In this document: positions 25,769 to 34,899 of the stretch, piece by piece | How the letters are laid out: each line of letters begins with the position of its first letter | How positions within the stretch are numbered: position 1 is the stretch's first letter | DNA from: an uncultured Emticicia sp. | GTDB taxonomy: Bacteria > Bacteroidota > Bacteroidia > Cytophagales > Spirosomataceae | Reading direction: 5' to 3' | Length of the DNA stretch: 64,000 bases | Assembly (NCBI RefSeq): GCF_937903345.1 | Contig: NZ_CALCZQ010000031.1 | Location: 186,001-250,000, forward strand | Made by a program: the position numbers and the translations under genes | The notes under the pieces: model-generated | What the model saw: the letters and a program-made list of their open reading frames with translations, nothing else | What the model was told of the DNA's origin: nothing | Databases searched by the model: none

Positions 25769-25894
25769 TTTTATGACGCCAACAAAATACATATAAGCTG
25801 TTAATATAATAAAAGTTGGGGTCGCAAAATTTGACACACCACTTACAGGTATGCCAAATTCTTTTTTTAGAATTACCTACAAGAATTAAACAAA

Positions 25895-27046
25895 TCACAA
25901 ATACCGCAGCCAAGTTTTGTCGGGGTTTTGGCTTTTATAATTGCTGTACCATTTACAAATCGGATACATAATTAAAATCACGATGAGCCAAGCCAAATAA
26001 ACTAGCGGAAGTGTAAGCCCATCATCGTTTTTGGGGCGACCTAGTGTTTGCTCATGAAAAACAAAATCACTCCAATGATAGCCTTTAGCTAAGAATATAA
26101 CTATCAAAAATGCCCGAATTACGTACCAGTGAATGAGGTAATAAAACAGCGGGACACTGCCATAGACTTTAAAAAACTTCAATTTTCCTTCGCCATATAT
26201 TTCCGCCAACCATAGCATTAAAAAAGCAATGCCGAGCATACAAAGTGAAAAATCGAGCGATGGAGCGTTTTTTGAGACATTTATGAATGATAAAAACGTA
26301 AAAAAAGGCTTTGTTTGCATACTCCACGGCACGGGGTCGCCGTAGATATTTATAAAGCGTAAAATCAAAAAGGCAATAAAAAATCCGCCCGACATTTTTA
26401 TGAAAAATCTGATTCTGTTTGGTTTTTCGACTAAAAAATATTCTCCTAAACCATAGCCAATCAGCATAATTGACCACCACGGCAGTATTGGGTAAGCCAA
26501 AATCAACAATCTTTCGCCAAGAGGAAGAACGGTAAGTACAAATAACGGACTCAAAGCGTTTCTCATACCAGATTCAGGTACTAAGGCCAATAAACCGTAG
26601 AAAATCATAATAAAACTACCGATACCCAAAGCAATTTTGTGTGATTTACCAAGCAACAATGATAGCAGTAGAAAATCTACTCCAATGGCGGCAATTACTT
26701 GAAAAAGTAAGGTATGAAAGCCAATATCTGACCATATACCGAAGGAAATAATACTAAACTCTAAGAATATCAGCCAAATACCACGAATTAGCAAAAACTT
26801 TCGGCTTTCACTCACATTATTCTGACGTTTGGCCGAAATATAAGCCGATACGCCTGATAAAAATACGAAAGTAGGAGCACACAAATGCGTAATCCAGCGA
26901 GTAAAAAAAAGTGCAGGGTAGGTGTTCGATAAATCGGTTGGGGTTTGAGTGAGAGCATTTTGTAATAAAAAATCTCGTGTATGGTCGAGTGCCATAATAA
27001 CCATAACGATGCCACGAACAACATCAATTGGAGTAATTCTTTTCAT
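25895..27046 (-). CDS. DUF1624/HGSNAT-like multi-pass membrane protein
   Basis: 383 residues with about ten predicted membrane segments. The N terminus (RITPIDVVRGIVMVIMALDHTRDFL) is the hallmark of the DUF1624/heparan-alpha-glucosaminide N-acetyltransferase catalytic-like family, with a conserved DHTR histidine. Members are thought to transfer acetyl groups across the membrane to sugars, by analogy with acyltransferase 3 and HGSNAT. The substrate is unknown. C-terminal RPKNDDGLTLPLVYLAWLIV is typical of the bacterial subgroup. A promoter match lies just upstream (27074-27107) and the gene appears monocistronic. Confidence 0.85.
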   Translation of the reverse strand: MKRITPIDVVRGIVMVIMALDHTRDFLLQNALTQTPTDLSNTYPALFFTRWITHLCAPTFVFLSGVSAYISAKRQNNVSESRKFLLIRGIWLIFLEFSIISFGIWSDIGFHTLLFQVIAAIGVDFLLLSLLLGKSHKIALGIGSFIMIFYGLLALVPESGMRNALSPLFVLTVLPLGERLLILAYPILPWWSIMLIGYGLGEYFLVEKPNRIRFFIKMSGGFFIAFLILRFINIYGDPVPWSMQTKPFFTFLSFINVSKNAPSLDFSLCMLGIAFLMLWLAEIYGEGKLKFFKVYGSVPLFYYLIHWYVIRAFLIVIFLAKGYHWSDFVFHEQTLGRPKNDDGLTLPLVYLAWLIVILIMYPICKWYSNYKSQNPDKTWLRYL

Positions 27047-27566
27047 AATTTATAGGGAAGGTTTTTGTGCTTTCAAATATAAAATAAATAATGATTTGAA
27101 ACCTCAAAAAAGGCAAGGTTTTGTTGTTTAGGCTATGCTTGGTTCGTGAATATTTTGAATCGGCAAATTCAGAAAAATAAGTAAATTATTTTTGTATTAA
27201 CTGACATAGGGCTTTCAGTGGCTCCTATTTACTTTGTTTATTCTTCCAAATTTAAACCAAAGAATAGTCATGGTTTGGGTATTCAAAACCACGATTTAAA
27301 AATCAAGTACGGAAAGTAGCTCCATTGCTAAACGAAATTTTTTTACCGCATAGAAATTGGAATTTTGATTGTAAAGATTATGAAAAATCTTACGAATCGA
27401 AAAATGGAGAATTGTGAACACCATATTTTAGAGCAATTAAATGCTTTTGGGTACAGAGTTGAGATTTTAGAGTAGTATTTACAAAGATGGTGTGCAATGA
27501 ATTTTTTAGGAACGTCTAATTTGGACGTTCTAGTTAACTTAATCTTCAGAATTAAATAATAAAACA
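27047..27566. other. Long gap with promoter, hairpin and a possible gene remnant
   Basis: Contains the DUF1624 promoter at its left edge. Around 27379-27474 a 31-codon plus-strand frame (ending EHHILEQLNAFGYRVEILE) looks like the tail of a lost gene. GAACGTC (27510-27516) pairs with GACGTTC (27524-27530), a weak hairpin after the repeat-protein gene without a proper T-run. Confidence 0.35.
27074..27107 (-). promoter_or_regulatory. Bacteroidota-type promoter for the DUF1624 gene
   Basis: On the minus strand TATATTTG (27081-27074) is preceded by TTG (27107-27105) at 23 bases. The spacer is at the long end of the accepted range. Confidence 0.45.
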
Positions 27567-28346
27567 TTATTTATTCATATATTTCTTGCCATTTGAATAT
27601 TTCATGTCGAAACCAGCTTTGAATTTGGTATTATCGAAATTGGCATCATTACTGAATTCGGTATATTTGAAATCTGCTTGATTGCTGAAAGCGGTTCTTT
27701 TGAAAGTTACACGTTCGCCGAAATTGGCGTACTTAAAGTCAGCGTAATTATTGAATCGTACATCAAAAAAGTCAGCGTCTTGCTTAAATGAAGTGTATTT
27801 AAAATTGGCGTATTCGTCAAAATCAGATTTAGCAAAAATTACTTCTTGTTTAAAATCAGCATACTTGAAATTGGCACTTTGGGCAAATTTAGCTCCACCA
27901 AACGAGGCTTTTTCGGCAAAATGAGAATATTTAAACTCAGTTTTTCCTGCGAAAGAACAGTTTTCAAAAATCACATCTTTTTCAAAATCAGTTGTGTAGG
28001 TTGAACCTTCGCCGATATTCCAGTTTACAATTCCATTTCCTATTTTTCGACTTTTCTCTTCTTCTAAATTTTTACACGCAATAATATCGCCTTTGAATGT
28101 GCAGTTTTTGAACGAAATTGGTACTTCTACGTAGCTTTTGTATTCTTCGTAGTTGCTTTTGTTGTTGAGGCGTTTACGGTTTGAGAGTTCGGTTAAATCC
28201 AGATTTCCAACGATTGTAGCATCTTGATAATCAACAGATTGTCCCTTGTTGATGGCTTCAAAAATAGTTTTTGCTGAAATTTCTTTTTGGGCTGAAACTT
28301 TTGTGCTAATGAGAGTAAAAATCAGTAAAATAAGTATTTTTTTCAT
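27567..28346 (-). CDS. Exported pentapeptide-like repeat protein with strict 11-residue period
   Basis: 259 residues from ATG 28346. A signal peptide (KKILILLIFTLISTKVSAQ) is followed by a non-repetitive region (about 20-120) that already contains NLDLTELS and FKNCTFKGD. From F127 to residue 247 there are eleven consecutive 11-residue units with phenylalanine at positions 1 and 6, for example FKYADFKQEVI, FKYTSFKQDAD and FKYTEFSNDAN. This is a pentapeptide-type right-handed beta-helix whose spacing alternates five and six. The role is unknown; exported pentapeptide proteins may be structural. It lies 80 bases after the DUF4097 gene and probably shares its transcript. An upstream TTG-led extension lacks a signal and was rejected. 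Confidence 0.85.
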   Translation of the reverse strand: MKKILILLIFTLISTKVSAQKEISAKTIFEAINKGQSVDYQDATIVGNLDLTELSNRKRLNNKSNYEEYKSYVEVPISFKNCTFKGDIIACKNLEEEKSRKIGNGIVNWNIGEGSTYTTDFEKDVIFENCSFAGKTEFKYSHFAEKASFGGAKFAQSANFKYADFKQEVIFAKSDFDEYANFKYTSFKQDADFFDVRFNNYADFKYANFGERVTFKRTAFSNQADFKYTEFSNDANFDNTKFKAGFDMKYSNGKKYMNK

Positions 28347-28426
28347 AATGAGGAAATAATTAAAACATTTGAAAACTTTGCGAGTCGTCGCACCGCAAAA
28401 AGTTGTCACATTTGTTGAAATGAAAT

Positions 28427-29464
28427 TTATTCGTTGATATAAACACCGCCTGAATTTGCTTCCATTTTAACGGTAATTCCGCCACCATTGAGCGAGCCTT
28501 TGACACGATTTTTTTCAACTGTTCCGCTAAATTTGGATAAAGTTGGTACTTTTACTTTTTGTCCGCAAAGGTCCAAATCTATGCCTTTATCCATTGGCAT
28601 TCTTATGTGAATACTGCCAGCACTTGTGGAAAGAAAAAGGTATTTGCCAAGCGATTTAATATCAGCGTCAATGCCACCGCCCGAAGTAGAGGCTTTTACG
28701 TTGGCAGTGATATTTTTTAATTTTATTGAACCACCCGAAGTCGACGTTTCGAAATCGCCACTGATTTCTTCGGCACTGATTCCACCACCGCTAGTTGTTG
28801 CATTGATAGTACCATCGAGTTTTTTGAGAGTTAAAATACCACCCGCGGTGGTGAGTTTGACATCGCCTTTGCAGCCTTCAGCATAAATTCCGCCACCACT
28901 TGTAGCTACATCTATGTTATCTCGGCAACCGCTGATATTGATTCCTCCGCCCGATGTACGACCTTTTATAATTCCGCCTAGGTTTTGGAGTTTCAAGCCT
29001 CCACCGCTGGTTGAGAAATCTAAATTTCCTGTAAGATTTTTAAGAGAAATTCCGCCACCGCTGGTTATTAAATTTATGGATATTTTTTCGGGGGTATAGA
29101 TTTTAAAAGAGATACTGAGTTCATTTTTCCGATTGTTCCAGCTACTTTCACTTTTGCGTTTGGCGATGCACAAAATGGTTTCACCTTCTTTTTTTATGCT
29201 TAACTTGTATTCTTTTAAGCGGTTTTCGACATCGTCTTTACTTAGGTTGCTTCCACCATTGTTTACTTTTAAATGAACCTCTATGCGAGCTTCATCTCCT
29301 GCACCACCAATAACTGAAATTTCGCCACCTGAAGTGCTTACATTAAGATTTTTTACTTCTGATGATTTGTAGGTTTTTACTAAGTAAGGAGTTCCTTTAT
29401 CTTGAGCCAAAGAAAAAGTAGAAATGAATAATCCTAAAATAAATAATAAGACTAGCTTTTTCAT
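28427..29464 (-). CDS. Exported DUF4097 beta-helix protein with 18-residue TSGGG repeats
   Basis: 345 residues from ATG 29464. A signal peptide (KKLVLLFILGLFISTFSLAQ) precedes a first strand unit (NVSTSGGEISVIGG) and a globular part to about 130. From T134 eight units follow at exactly 18 residues each, beginning TSGGG, TSGGG, TSGGG, TSGGG, TAGGI, TSGGG, TSGGS, TSGGG. The family (DUF4097/adhesin-like) is predicted to form a single-stranded beta-helix with one unit per turn and a glycine ladder. It probably sits in the periplasm or on the cell surface. Function unknown. It leads a two-gene unit with the 11-residue repeat protein. Confidence 0.9.
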   Translation of the reverse strand: MKKLVLLFILGLFISTFSLAQDKGTPYLVKTYKSSEVKNLNVSTSGGEISVIGGAGDEARIEVHLKVNNGGSNLSKDDVENRLKEYKLSIKKEGETILCIAKRKSESSWNNRKNELSISFKIYTPEKISINLITSGGGISLKNLTGNLDFSTSGGGLKLQNLGGIIKGRTSGGGINISGCRDNIDVATSGGGIYAEGCKGDVKLTTAGGILTLKKLDGTINATTSGGGISAEEISGDFETSTSGGSIKLKNITANVKASTSGGGIDADIKSLGKYLFLSTSAGSIHIRMPMDKGIDLDLCGQKVKVPTLSKFSGTVEKNRVKGSLNGGGITVKMEANSGGVYINE

Positions 29465-29555
29465 CAATTGTGTATGTTAAAATTTCATAATTTAACATAA
29501 GATGCACAAGAAGGGAGAAGCGTTGCAAATTTTTTCGATATTTTTTAAATAATCA

Positions 29556-29945
29556 TTATTTTACCCAATAATCTACCACAAAAACCTTCTCCATGTGTGG
29601 TTTAAGTACCTCCTGAAATGCTTTGTGTGCGGGGTGTTCTTGGTAGCTTGCCAAATCTTGCTCCGATTTATATGAAAGCATAAAGCAATGTGTAAAGCCT
29701 TGATTAAAATTTTCAGGGCTATTATTGATACCCCATTCCATATCGGCAATTTGCGGTACTACATTTTTTAGAGCGAAAAAAGTATCCGCAACTTTCTGAA
29801 TATCGCTTGGAGAAGAACTTTCTTTGAACTTAAAAATAACCACATGTCGAAGCATTTTTGTAGTTTTTGGTTTTGTGTCAGTTTGTGCAAAAATACTTGT
29901 CATCGGAAACATTAAGAAAAAACAGATAGATAATAAAGATTTCAT
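29556..29945 (-). CDS. Exported Dabb (stress-responsive A/B barrel) protein
   Basis: 129 residues. The signal peptide runs to SIFAQ. The mature part is one Dabb domain, with LRHVVIFKFKESSSPSDIQ, GFTHCFMLSYKSEQDLASYQEHPAHKAF and a C-terminal VVDYWVK. Dabb domains form dimeric ferredoxin-like barrels; some are enzymes, but most bacterial exported ones are uncharacterised. The gene follows the aldo/keto reductase in the same direction by 41 bases, so they may be co-transcribed. Confidence 0.85.
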   Translation of the reverse strand: MKSLLSICFFLMFPMTSIFAQTDTKPKTTKMLRHVVIFKFKESSSPSDIQKVADTFFALKNVVPQIADMEWGINNSPENFNQGFTHCFMLSYKSEQDLASYQEHPAHKAFQEVLKPHMEKVFVVDYWVK

Positions 29946-29985
29946 TTGAAAGAATGTTTACTGATTTTAAAATTTATTTATGAGT

Positions 29986-30804
29986 TTAAATTAAATCCAT
30001 AGGGTCTTCTACGACTCTTAGGTTTTCGTTGAAGGTATCAATATAATCCATGTCGGTTTGACTGATTTCAAACTCGAAAACATCGAAATTTTCTTTGATT
30101 CGCTGCAAATTGGCCGATTTGGGGATACTCGATACACCATGCTGTAAAGCCCAACGTAAAATAATTTGGGCGGGAGTTTTATCGTATTTTTGAGCAAGAC
30201 TTTGAAGTTTCGGGTCGTTCATACGCATACCACGTACGAGCGGGGTATAGGCTTGCAATTGGATTTTCTTTTGTTTACAAACCTCCTCCAAATCCTTCAA
30301 GTACAAATACGGACTAAACTCAACTTGATTGACCGCTGGAACAATGCTGGCGTAAGATTCGAGTTCGGTCAGAAATGGCACGAGGTAATTTGCAACGCCA
30401 ATGGCTTTTACTCGTCCTTCGGTATAGAGTTTTTCGAGGGCCAGCCAAGTGTCTTTTCGGGTTGTTTTGATTGGCCAATGAACCAAATAAAGGTCGATAT
30501 AGTCGATGTTGAGTTTTTTTAGACTTTCATCAAAAGCCCGAAGGGTTTTGTCAAAACCTTGGTCACTATTGTTGACTTTGGTTGTTACGAAAAGGTCTGT
30601 TCGCTTAATGCCACTTTCACGCACAGCATTGCCAATTTCGGTTTCGTTTTTATACATTTCGGCGGTATCAATGAGCCGATAGCCAGTTTCTAAAGCCCAC
30701 AATACGGCTTGCTCGGCTTCACGGTTATACATATCATAAACGCCTAAGCCAAGCAGTGGCATTTGATGGCCGTTGTTGAGAATGGTATAGAGTTGGTTTG
30801 ACAT
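29986..30804 (-). CDS. Aldo/keto reductase
   Basis: 272 residues. It reduces carbonyls with NADPH in the cytosol. The catalytic tetrad is visible: D46 and Y51 in RLIDTAEMYKNE, K76 in VTTKVNNSD and H109 in YLVHWP. The C-terminal cofactor segment is SIPKSANLQRIKEN. The closest class is the bacterial 2,5-diketo-gluconate reductase/glyoxal reductase group; the natural substrate cannot be read from sequence. A CAAAAATA (TATTTTTG on the minus strand) at 30822-30829 is a possible -7 box, without a clear -33 box. Confidence 0.9.
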   Translation of the reverse strand: MSNQLYTILNNGHQMPLLGLGVYDMYNREAEQAVLWALETGYRLIDTAEMYKNETEIGNAVRESGIKRTDLFVTTKVNNSDQGFDKTLRAFDESLKKLNIDYIDLYLVHWPIKTTRKDTWLALEKLYTEGRVKAIGVANYLVPFLTELESYASIVPAVNQVEFSPYLYLKDLEEVCKQKKIQLQAYTPLVRGMRMNDPKLQSLAQKYDKTPAQIILRWALQHGVSSIPKSANLQRIKENFDVFEFEISQTDMDYIDTFNENLRVVEDPMDLI

Positions 30805-30863
30805 AAAGGGTTTGGTTTTGCCAAAAATACGATAATTTTTGAGGAAATAGATGAGAGTTTGAA

Positions 30864-30890
30864 ATCCCCCTTTGAAGAGGGCAGGGGGAT
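30864..30890. repeat. GC-rich REP-like hairpin
   Basis: ATCCCCC (30864-30870) pairs with GGGGGAT (30884-30890), with further C/G runs inside. It lies downstream of the PhyH-like gene and upstream of the aldo/keto reductase promoter region. It is much more GC-rich than its surroundings. Confidence 0.6.
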
Positions 30891-30929
30891 GTATATTTTA
30901 CCTGTATAATTTTTCGATTCTTTCTGAAC

Positions 30930-31931
30930 TCACCATTTTTCTAAACCCAAAAGTTTTTTACCTAAGTCGTTTAGCTTTGCTGTATCGTATTTAGTTTTTT
31001 CCCAATTACGAGGGTCTCCAGGAAAAGCGTAGCCTTCAGGAGCAATACGATTTTTCCAAGAATTTACTCGCCAATCTCGCAAGTCGTCGTTATCTTCTTC
31101 GGCGGGCATCATCGAAATATATTGAGCGATTCTAACCTTATCTGTCGAATTATTCGGACGAATTCCGTGCGGTTGACAACTATTAAAAATCAATAAATCG
31201 CCTGCTTCGAGTTTTACTTTTACGAGATGCTCCTCAAAACCTGTTACATCAGGTTTGAAACGATTGCGGTCTTCTGGCTGCGACAGTTTCCAAGTATCAT
31301 ACGTACGGAAAAGCTCCGGAATACATTGAAAACCACCCATATTTTCGTCGGTTTGGTCGGCTAAGGCCAATACGCCTTGTACGTTTTGTGGTTTTGTTTC
31401 GGGGTCATAGTCCCAATGGATAAAACCTTTATATTCAAATCCAGGGCGGAGTGGAAAGTTTAAATTTGCACGGTCAATGGTTACCCAAAGCTTTTCGGTT
31501 CCCCAAATATCAACAAAAGCATCATAAACTCGTTGCATTTGTCGGTTGTTCCAAAGGTGTTGGTTGTTATAAACTTCTACCATACCCGTGCCAGTAAGTT
31601 CTTTCATCTGCATTTCGGCACGAGGGGCGGTATACCAAGTGCTTGGGTCGTTGGACGATTTTTCTTCAAATTCCCAAATAAAATCAGCAGTTCGGAGGGC
31701 TTGTTCTCTGGGCACAGCATTCTTGATAATTACATAGCCATTTTCTATCCAAAACTTCCAATCTTGTTCGTTCAAAACTTTAAGTTGGCCACCTTCTTCA
31801 AGGCTTACACGCAATTTAACTTGGCTACTCGTAGCGGTCGAAGGATTGCCAGGTTTATCAGTATGATTTTTATTGGGCATCATGGTGGGTGCGGCCATTG
31901 TCGGCACGGGAGGCGTTCCTGTCATTTGCAT
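30930..31931 (-). CDS. Phytanoyl-CoA dioxygenase (PhyH) family protein
   Basis: 333 residues. An Fe(II)/2-oxoglutarate oxygenase fold: H172 and D174 in FIHWDYDPE, H255 in SCQPHGIRPN and the 2-oxoglutarate arginine R267 in KVRIAQY. The metal triad is complete. The first 35 residues are a low-complexity M/T/P/N-rich segment, possibly untranslated if a later start is used, but no better in-frame ATG with conservation follows. The substrate is unknown; family members hydroxylate lipids, mitomycin-like compounds and others. It is transcribed divergently from an AraC regulator, which is its likely controller. Confidence 0.85.
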   Translation of the reverse strand: MQMTGTPPVPTMAAPTMMPNKNHTDKPGNPSTATSSQVKLRVSLEEGGQLKVLNEQDWKFWIENGYVIIKNAVPREQALRTADFIWEFEEKSSNDPSTWYTAPRAEMQMKELTGTGMVEVYNNQHLWNNRQMQRVYDAFVDIWGTEKLWVTIDRANLNFPLRPGFEYKGFIHWDYDPETKPQNVQGVLALADQTDENMGGFQCIPELFRTYDTWKLSQPEDRNRFKPDVTGFEEHLVKVKLEAGDLLIFNSCQPHGIRPNNSTDKVRIAQYISMMPAEEDNDDLRDWRVNSWKNRIAPEGYAFPGDPRNWEKTKYDTAKLNDLGKKLLGLEKW

Positions 31932-32143
31932 AGTAAAATATTTGTTTAATGATATTCAAGGTTGAAATAATGATACAAATGTATGAGATAAAATCATGTA
32001 AGGCTTAACCTATAATTGCCATTTTTTGAACAATATTGATTATTTATAGATAATTTTGTGGATGAACCATATAAAATGTGCAAATTTGTTTTGAATGTAT
32101 TGGTTTTGGGCTTATCTGATATGCCCCTACTAAAATTATTAAA

Positions 32144-32989
32144 ATGAAAATTATTTTAGAAGAATTTACTATCGATTCTGCAAGTTCGTTTCGGGTTTTT
32201 AGGCCACGATTGAGTCAGGTTTTTTATTGGCATTTTCACCCTGAATTTGAATTGGTTTTTATTGAAGGAACCGACGGAACTCGACATGTTGGCGAACATA
32301 TTTCTCGTTTTGAATACAGCGATTTGGTTTTGATTGGTTCGAATATTCCGCACCTAAACTTTGATTATTTGGTGAAGTCTGATTATGAAAAAGTTGTGCT
32401 GCAAGTTCGTAAAGATTTCCTACAAAACGCCATGCTCGAAACTCCCGAATTAGCTGCTATTCAGCAACTTTTCCAACGTTCACAATATGGGATTGCTTTC
32501 GGTGAAATAACAAAGAAAATGATTGGAGAACGAATGAAACTACTGAATAGACTAAATTATTTTGGACAGTTTTTAGAAATATTGGGTATTTTACAGCTTT
32601 TGGCAATAACACAGGATTATGTGCTGCTGCACGAGCAACCCCTTGAAAATCAATACAATAAAAAAGACCAAGAACGTATTAAACGCTTGTATCAGTTTAT
32701 TGACGAAAATTATCAACGGAAAATTGATTTACGGGAAGTTGCCAATATGAGTAGTTTGAGCGAAGCTGCTTTTTGTAGGTATTTCAAGAAAATGACAAGA
32801 GTAACGTTTACCGAATTTCTGAATCATTACCGAGTAAATCAAGCAAAAAACTTACTTTTATTGGATAAAAATGTAACCGAAACTTGCTTTGATTGTGGCT
32901 TTGAAAGTATGTCGTATTTCAACAGGACTTTCAAAAAACTGACTGGAGAAAACCCTTTGGCTTTTAAGAAACGGTATTTTATGAAGTAA
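32144..32989 (+). CDS. AraC family transcriptional regulator, divergent from PhyH-like gene
   Basis: 281 residues. An N-terminal cupin sensor (QVFYWHFHPEFELVFIEGTDGTRHVGEH, with sugar-sensor-like histidines) and a C-terminal AraC DNA-binding domain (IDLREVANMSSLSEAAFCRYFKKMT; VTETCFDCGFESMSYFNRTFKKLTGENP). Regulators of this layout in Bacteroidota often respond to sugars or uronates and control a neighbouring catabolic gene. The 212-base intergenic region shared with the PhyH-like gene is the likely operator region, though I could not identify a specific site. Confidence 0.9.
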   Translation: MKIILEEFTIDSASSFRVFRPRLSQVFYWHFHPEFELVFIEGTDGTRHVGEHISRFEYSDLVLIGSNIPHLNFDYLVKSDYEKVVLQVRKDFLQNAMLETPELAAIQQLFQRSQYGIAFGEITKKMIGERMKLLNRLNYFGQFLEILGILQLLAITQDYVLLHEQPLENQYNKKDQERIKRLYQFIDENYQRKIDLREVANMSSLSEAAFCRYFKKMTRVTFTEFLNHYRVNQAKNLLLLDKNVTETCFDCGFESMSYFNRTFKKLTGENPLAFKKRYFMK

Positions 32990-32990
32990 A

Positions 32991-33035
32991 AAGTATAGCA
33001 TACCTGTTTTCAGAGACAACAGATGTGCTATACTT
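32991..33035. terminator. Bidirectional hairpin between convergent genes
   Basis: AAGTATAGCA (32991-33000) pairs with TGCTATACTT (33026-33035), with an inner CTGTT/AACAG stem. It separates the AraC gene from the serine hydrolase gene. Confidence 0.6.
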
Positions 33036-33042
33036 AGTATTG

Positions 33043-34245
33043 CTATTCATCCAAAATACTCTCTTCCATCGTAGTGGAGTTTCCACCGTGCATGATTTCA
33101 ATTAGTTGTTTGATGTTATACACTGTTCGGTTATATTTATTGCTGAGTAAAATTATAACAAAATCTTCACGTGGGTCGAAAAACATAATGGTATTGTAGC
33201 CTTTCCACCAACCCGTATGATACACATAGTCGGTTTGTTGTTTGGCGTTTACCCAAAGTCTGAAACCGTAGCCATAATTACGCAAACCAGGAAACTCAAA
33301 ACTTCGAGGCATAATCATTTCACGGAAAGATTCTTTACTGATAAGCGTATTGTTTTTTAGAGCGGTATGCCATTTCAAAAGGTCGCTAATTGTAGAGTAA
33401 ACACCTTTATCACCAGAAATATCATCGTAATAATCTTTTGGTAATTTACGTCTAAACTGATACCCAACCGTACGATTGATATTGATTGAATCATTTTTAG
33501 TAGTTACGATATACGAATCTTTCATGCCGGCTGGGCCAAAGATGTTTTCGTGCATATACTTTTCAAAATCTTTACCCGTAACTTTCTCAACCAATGCTGC
33601 TAAAATGGCAAAGTTGGTGTTATTATATCCAAAATAATGGTCGGGTTGATTAAATATTTTTGGTGTTGGCTGCACGGTTGCAAACCATTCCATTATTTGT
33701 TGATTTGTAGGGTAAATCTTAGTTTCTCGAACCATCTTATCAAAAGTGTATTGATAAAATGGCAAACCTGAGCGGTGGCAAAGCAAACTTCGAATGGTGA
33801 TACCTTCGTAAGGGAAATTTGGGTAATAATCTTTTACCGTATAATCTAAGCCGAGCTTACCTTGTTCGGCCAATTTCATGACGGCTACCGCCGTGAACGT
33901 CTTCGAAAGTGAAGCAAGTTGAAACTTCGATTGTAGGTTATTTTTAACTGAGTCATTGGCAAACCCAAAGGCATTTTGATAGACAATTATACCTTTTTGG
34001 GCAATCAATACATTACCATTGAAGCCTTCGGCTAATTTCTGTTGAATTACTTGCTCTATCAAAACTGCTTTTTTATCGGCATTTATTTCTTTTCTGATTC
34101 GAGCCTCTTCTTTTTTTAGGGCAACACTATCAACTTTTTTCTCGCTTTTATTTGAGCCAGCATTTTGACACGAAAAAAAACTTGTAGTGAGTAAACAAAC
34201 AACAATATAGTAACTATGGAAGGGAAAGTTTTGAGTAAATTTCAT
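33043..34245 (-). CDS. Serine hydrolase lipoprotein (class C beta-lactamase/DD-peptidase fold)
   Basis: 400 residues. A lipobox (TSFFSC, lipidated C26) places it in the periplasm attached to a membrane. The three active-site elements are present: S112-L-S-K115 (SxxK), Y207-N-N209 (YxN) and H343-T-G (KTG equivalent). Such proteins hydrolyse D-amino-acid peptides, esters or beta-lactams; resistance cannot be inferred. A charged linker (about 30-60) separates the lipid anchor from the domain. Although it follows mreD on the same strand, the 147-base gap suggests a separate unit; its fold would fit peptidoglycan metabolism. Confidence 0.88.
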   Translation of the reverse strand: MKFTQNFPFHSYYIVVCLLTTSFFSCQNAGSNKSEKKVDSVALKKEEARIRKEINADKKAVLIEQVIQQKLAEGFNGNVLIAQKGIIVYQNAFGFANDSVKNNLQSKFQLASLSKTFTAVAVMKLAEQGKLGLDYTVKDYYPNFPYEGITIRSLLCHRSGLPFYQYTFDKMVRETKIYPTNQQIMEWFATVQPTPKIFNQPDHYFGYNNTNFAILAALVEKVTGKDFEKYMHENIFGPAGMKDSYIVTTKNDSININRTVGYQFRRKLPKDYYDDISGDKGVYSTISDLLKWHTALKNNTLISKESFREMIMPRSFEFPGLRNYGYGFRLWVNAKQQTDYVYHTGWWKGYNTIMFFDPREDFVIILLSNKYNRTVYNIKQLIEIMHGGNSTTMEESILDE

Positions 34246-34392
34246 AATAATATCTCACAAATCCGAATCAAACAGATGAAGAAAAAGGCTATAATTTTAG
34301 TAGGACAGAAACCGAAATCTGTCAAATTGTGTCGAAAAAATAATAGGTGATGTTTTTAAAAGAAGTAGCACAGGAAAATTATGCATGGAAGT

Positions 34393-34899
34393 TTAATTTC
34401 CACGCACATATTGCAAAATAATAATCAAAAACATAGTAAAAATAACACTACAAATAATTTTCAGTACAGTAATCAAGAAAAATTGAAAACCTCCCGCTTC
34501 TACAAAAAACAACAATGAGTGGTGAATGATTGTAAGAATGGCTACATATCTGATAAAACGTTCACCGCCCATTTCTTTCAACGAAATCGTAATATCACTT
34601 TCAACTCCTTTTGTAGGGAATAGAAACTTGATAATATAACTTCTTAAATACCCAATCATTACACATGCTGAAGCGTGTACACCTGCCGTATTATAGAATA
34701 TATCGACCAACAAACCTATCAGAAAACTTATCAAAATCACCCAAATAGGGTCAATTTCGTCAGGTATGAGTAAAATACATGCAATGTAAACAAAGCAAAA
34801 CGCCACATCGAAGAATACAAAATTGCGGATAACCAGAATTTGTAGCACTAAATAAATGACGAATGTAAGGACTAACTTTATGACCGTTTGAGAATTCAT
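34393..34899 (-). CDS. mreD: Rod shape-determining protein MreD
   Basis: 168 residues with five or so membrane segments (LTFVIYLVLQILVIRNF, VILISFLIGLLVDIFYNTAGVHASACV). The motif DIFYNTAGVHA is typical of Bacteroidota MreD. It is an inner-membrane partner of MreC in the elongasome. Its ATG overlaps the mreC stop by four bases, showing translational coupling. pbp2 (mrdA) and rodA, which usually follow mreD in this phylum, are absent; a serine hydrolase comes next. Confidence 0.9.
   Translation of the reverse strand: MNSQTVIKLVLTFVIYLVLQILVIRNFVFFDVAFCFVYIACILLIPDEIDPIWVILISFLIGLLVDIFYNTAGVHASACVMIGYLRSYIIKFLFPTKGVESDITISLKEMGGERFIRYVAILTIIHHSLLFFVEAGGFQFFLITVLKIICSVIFTMFLIIILQYVRGN

Noticed and set aside
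27343..27567. 74-codon minus-strand frame after the 11-residue repeat protein
   Set aside because: Its composition is that of non-coding AT-rich DNA, with no signal or domain, and it covers a hairpin.
28626..29099. Regular 54-base direct repeats that could be taken for a CRISPR or minisatellite
   Set aside because: They are the codons of the 18-residue TSGGG units of the DUF4097 gene. The reading frame is continuous, with varied third positions and no spacers.
33043..34245. Calling the serine hydrolase a beta-lactamase resistance gene
   Set aside because: The SxxK, YxN and HTG motifs are shared with esterases and DD-peptidases; lipoprotein form and context give no evidence of drug resistance.
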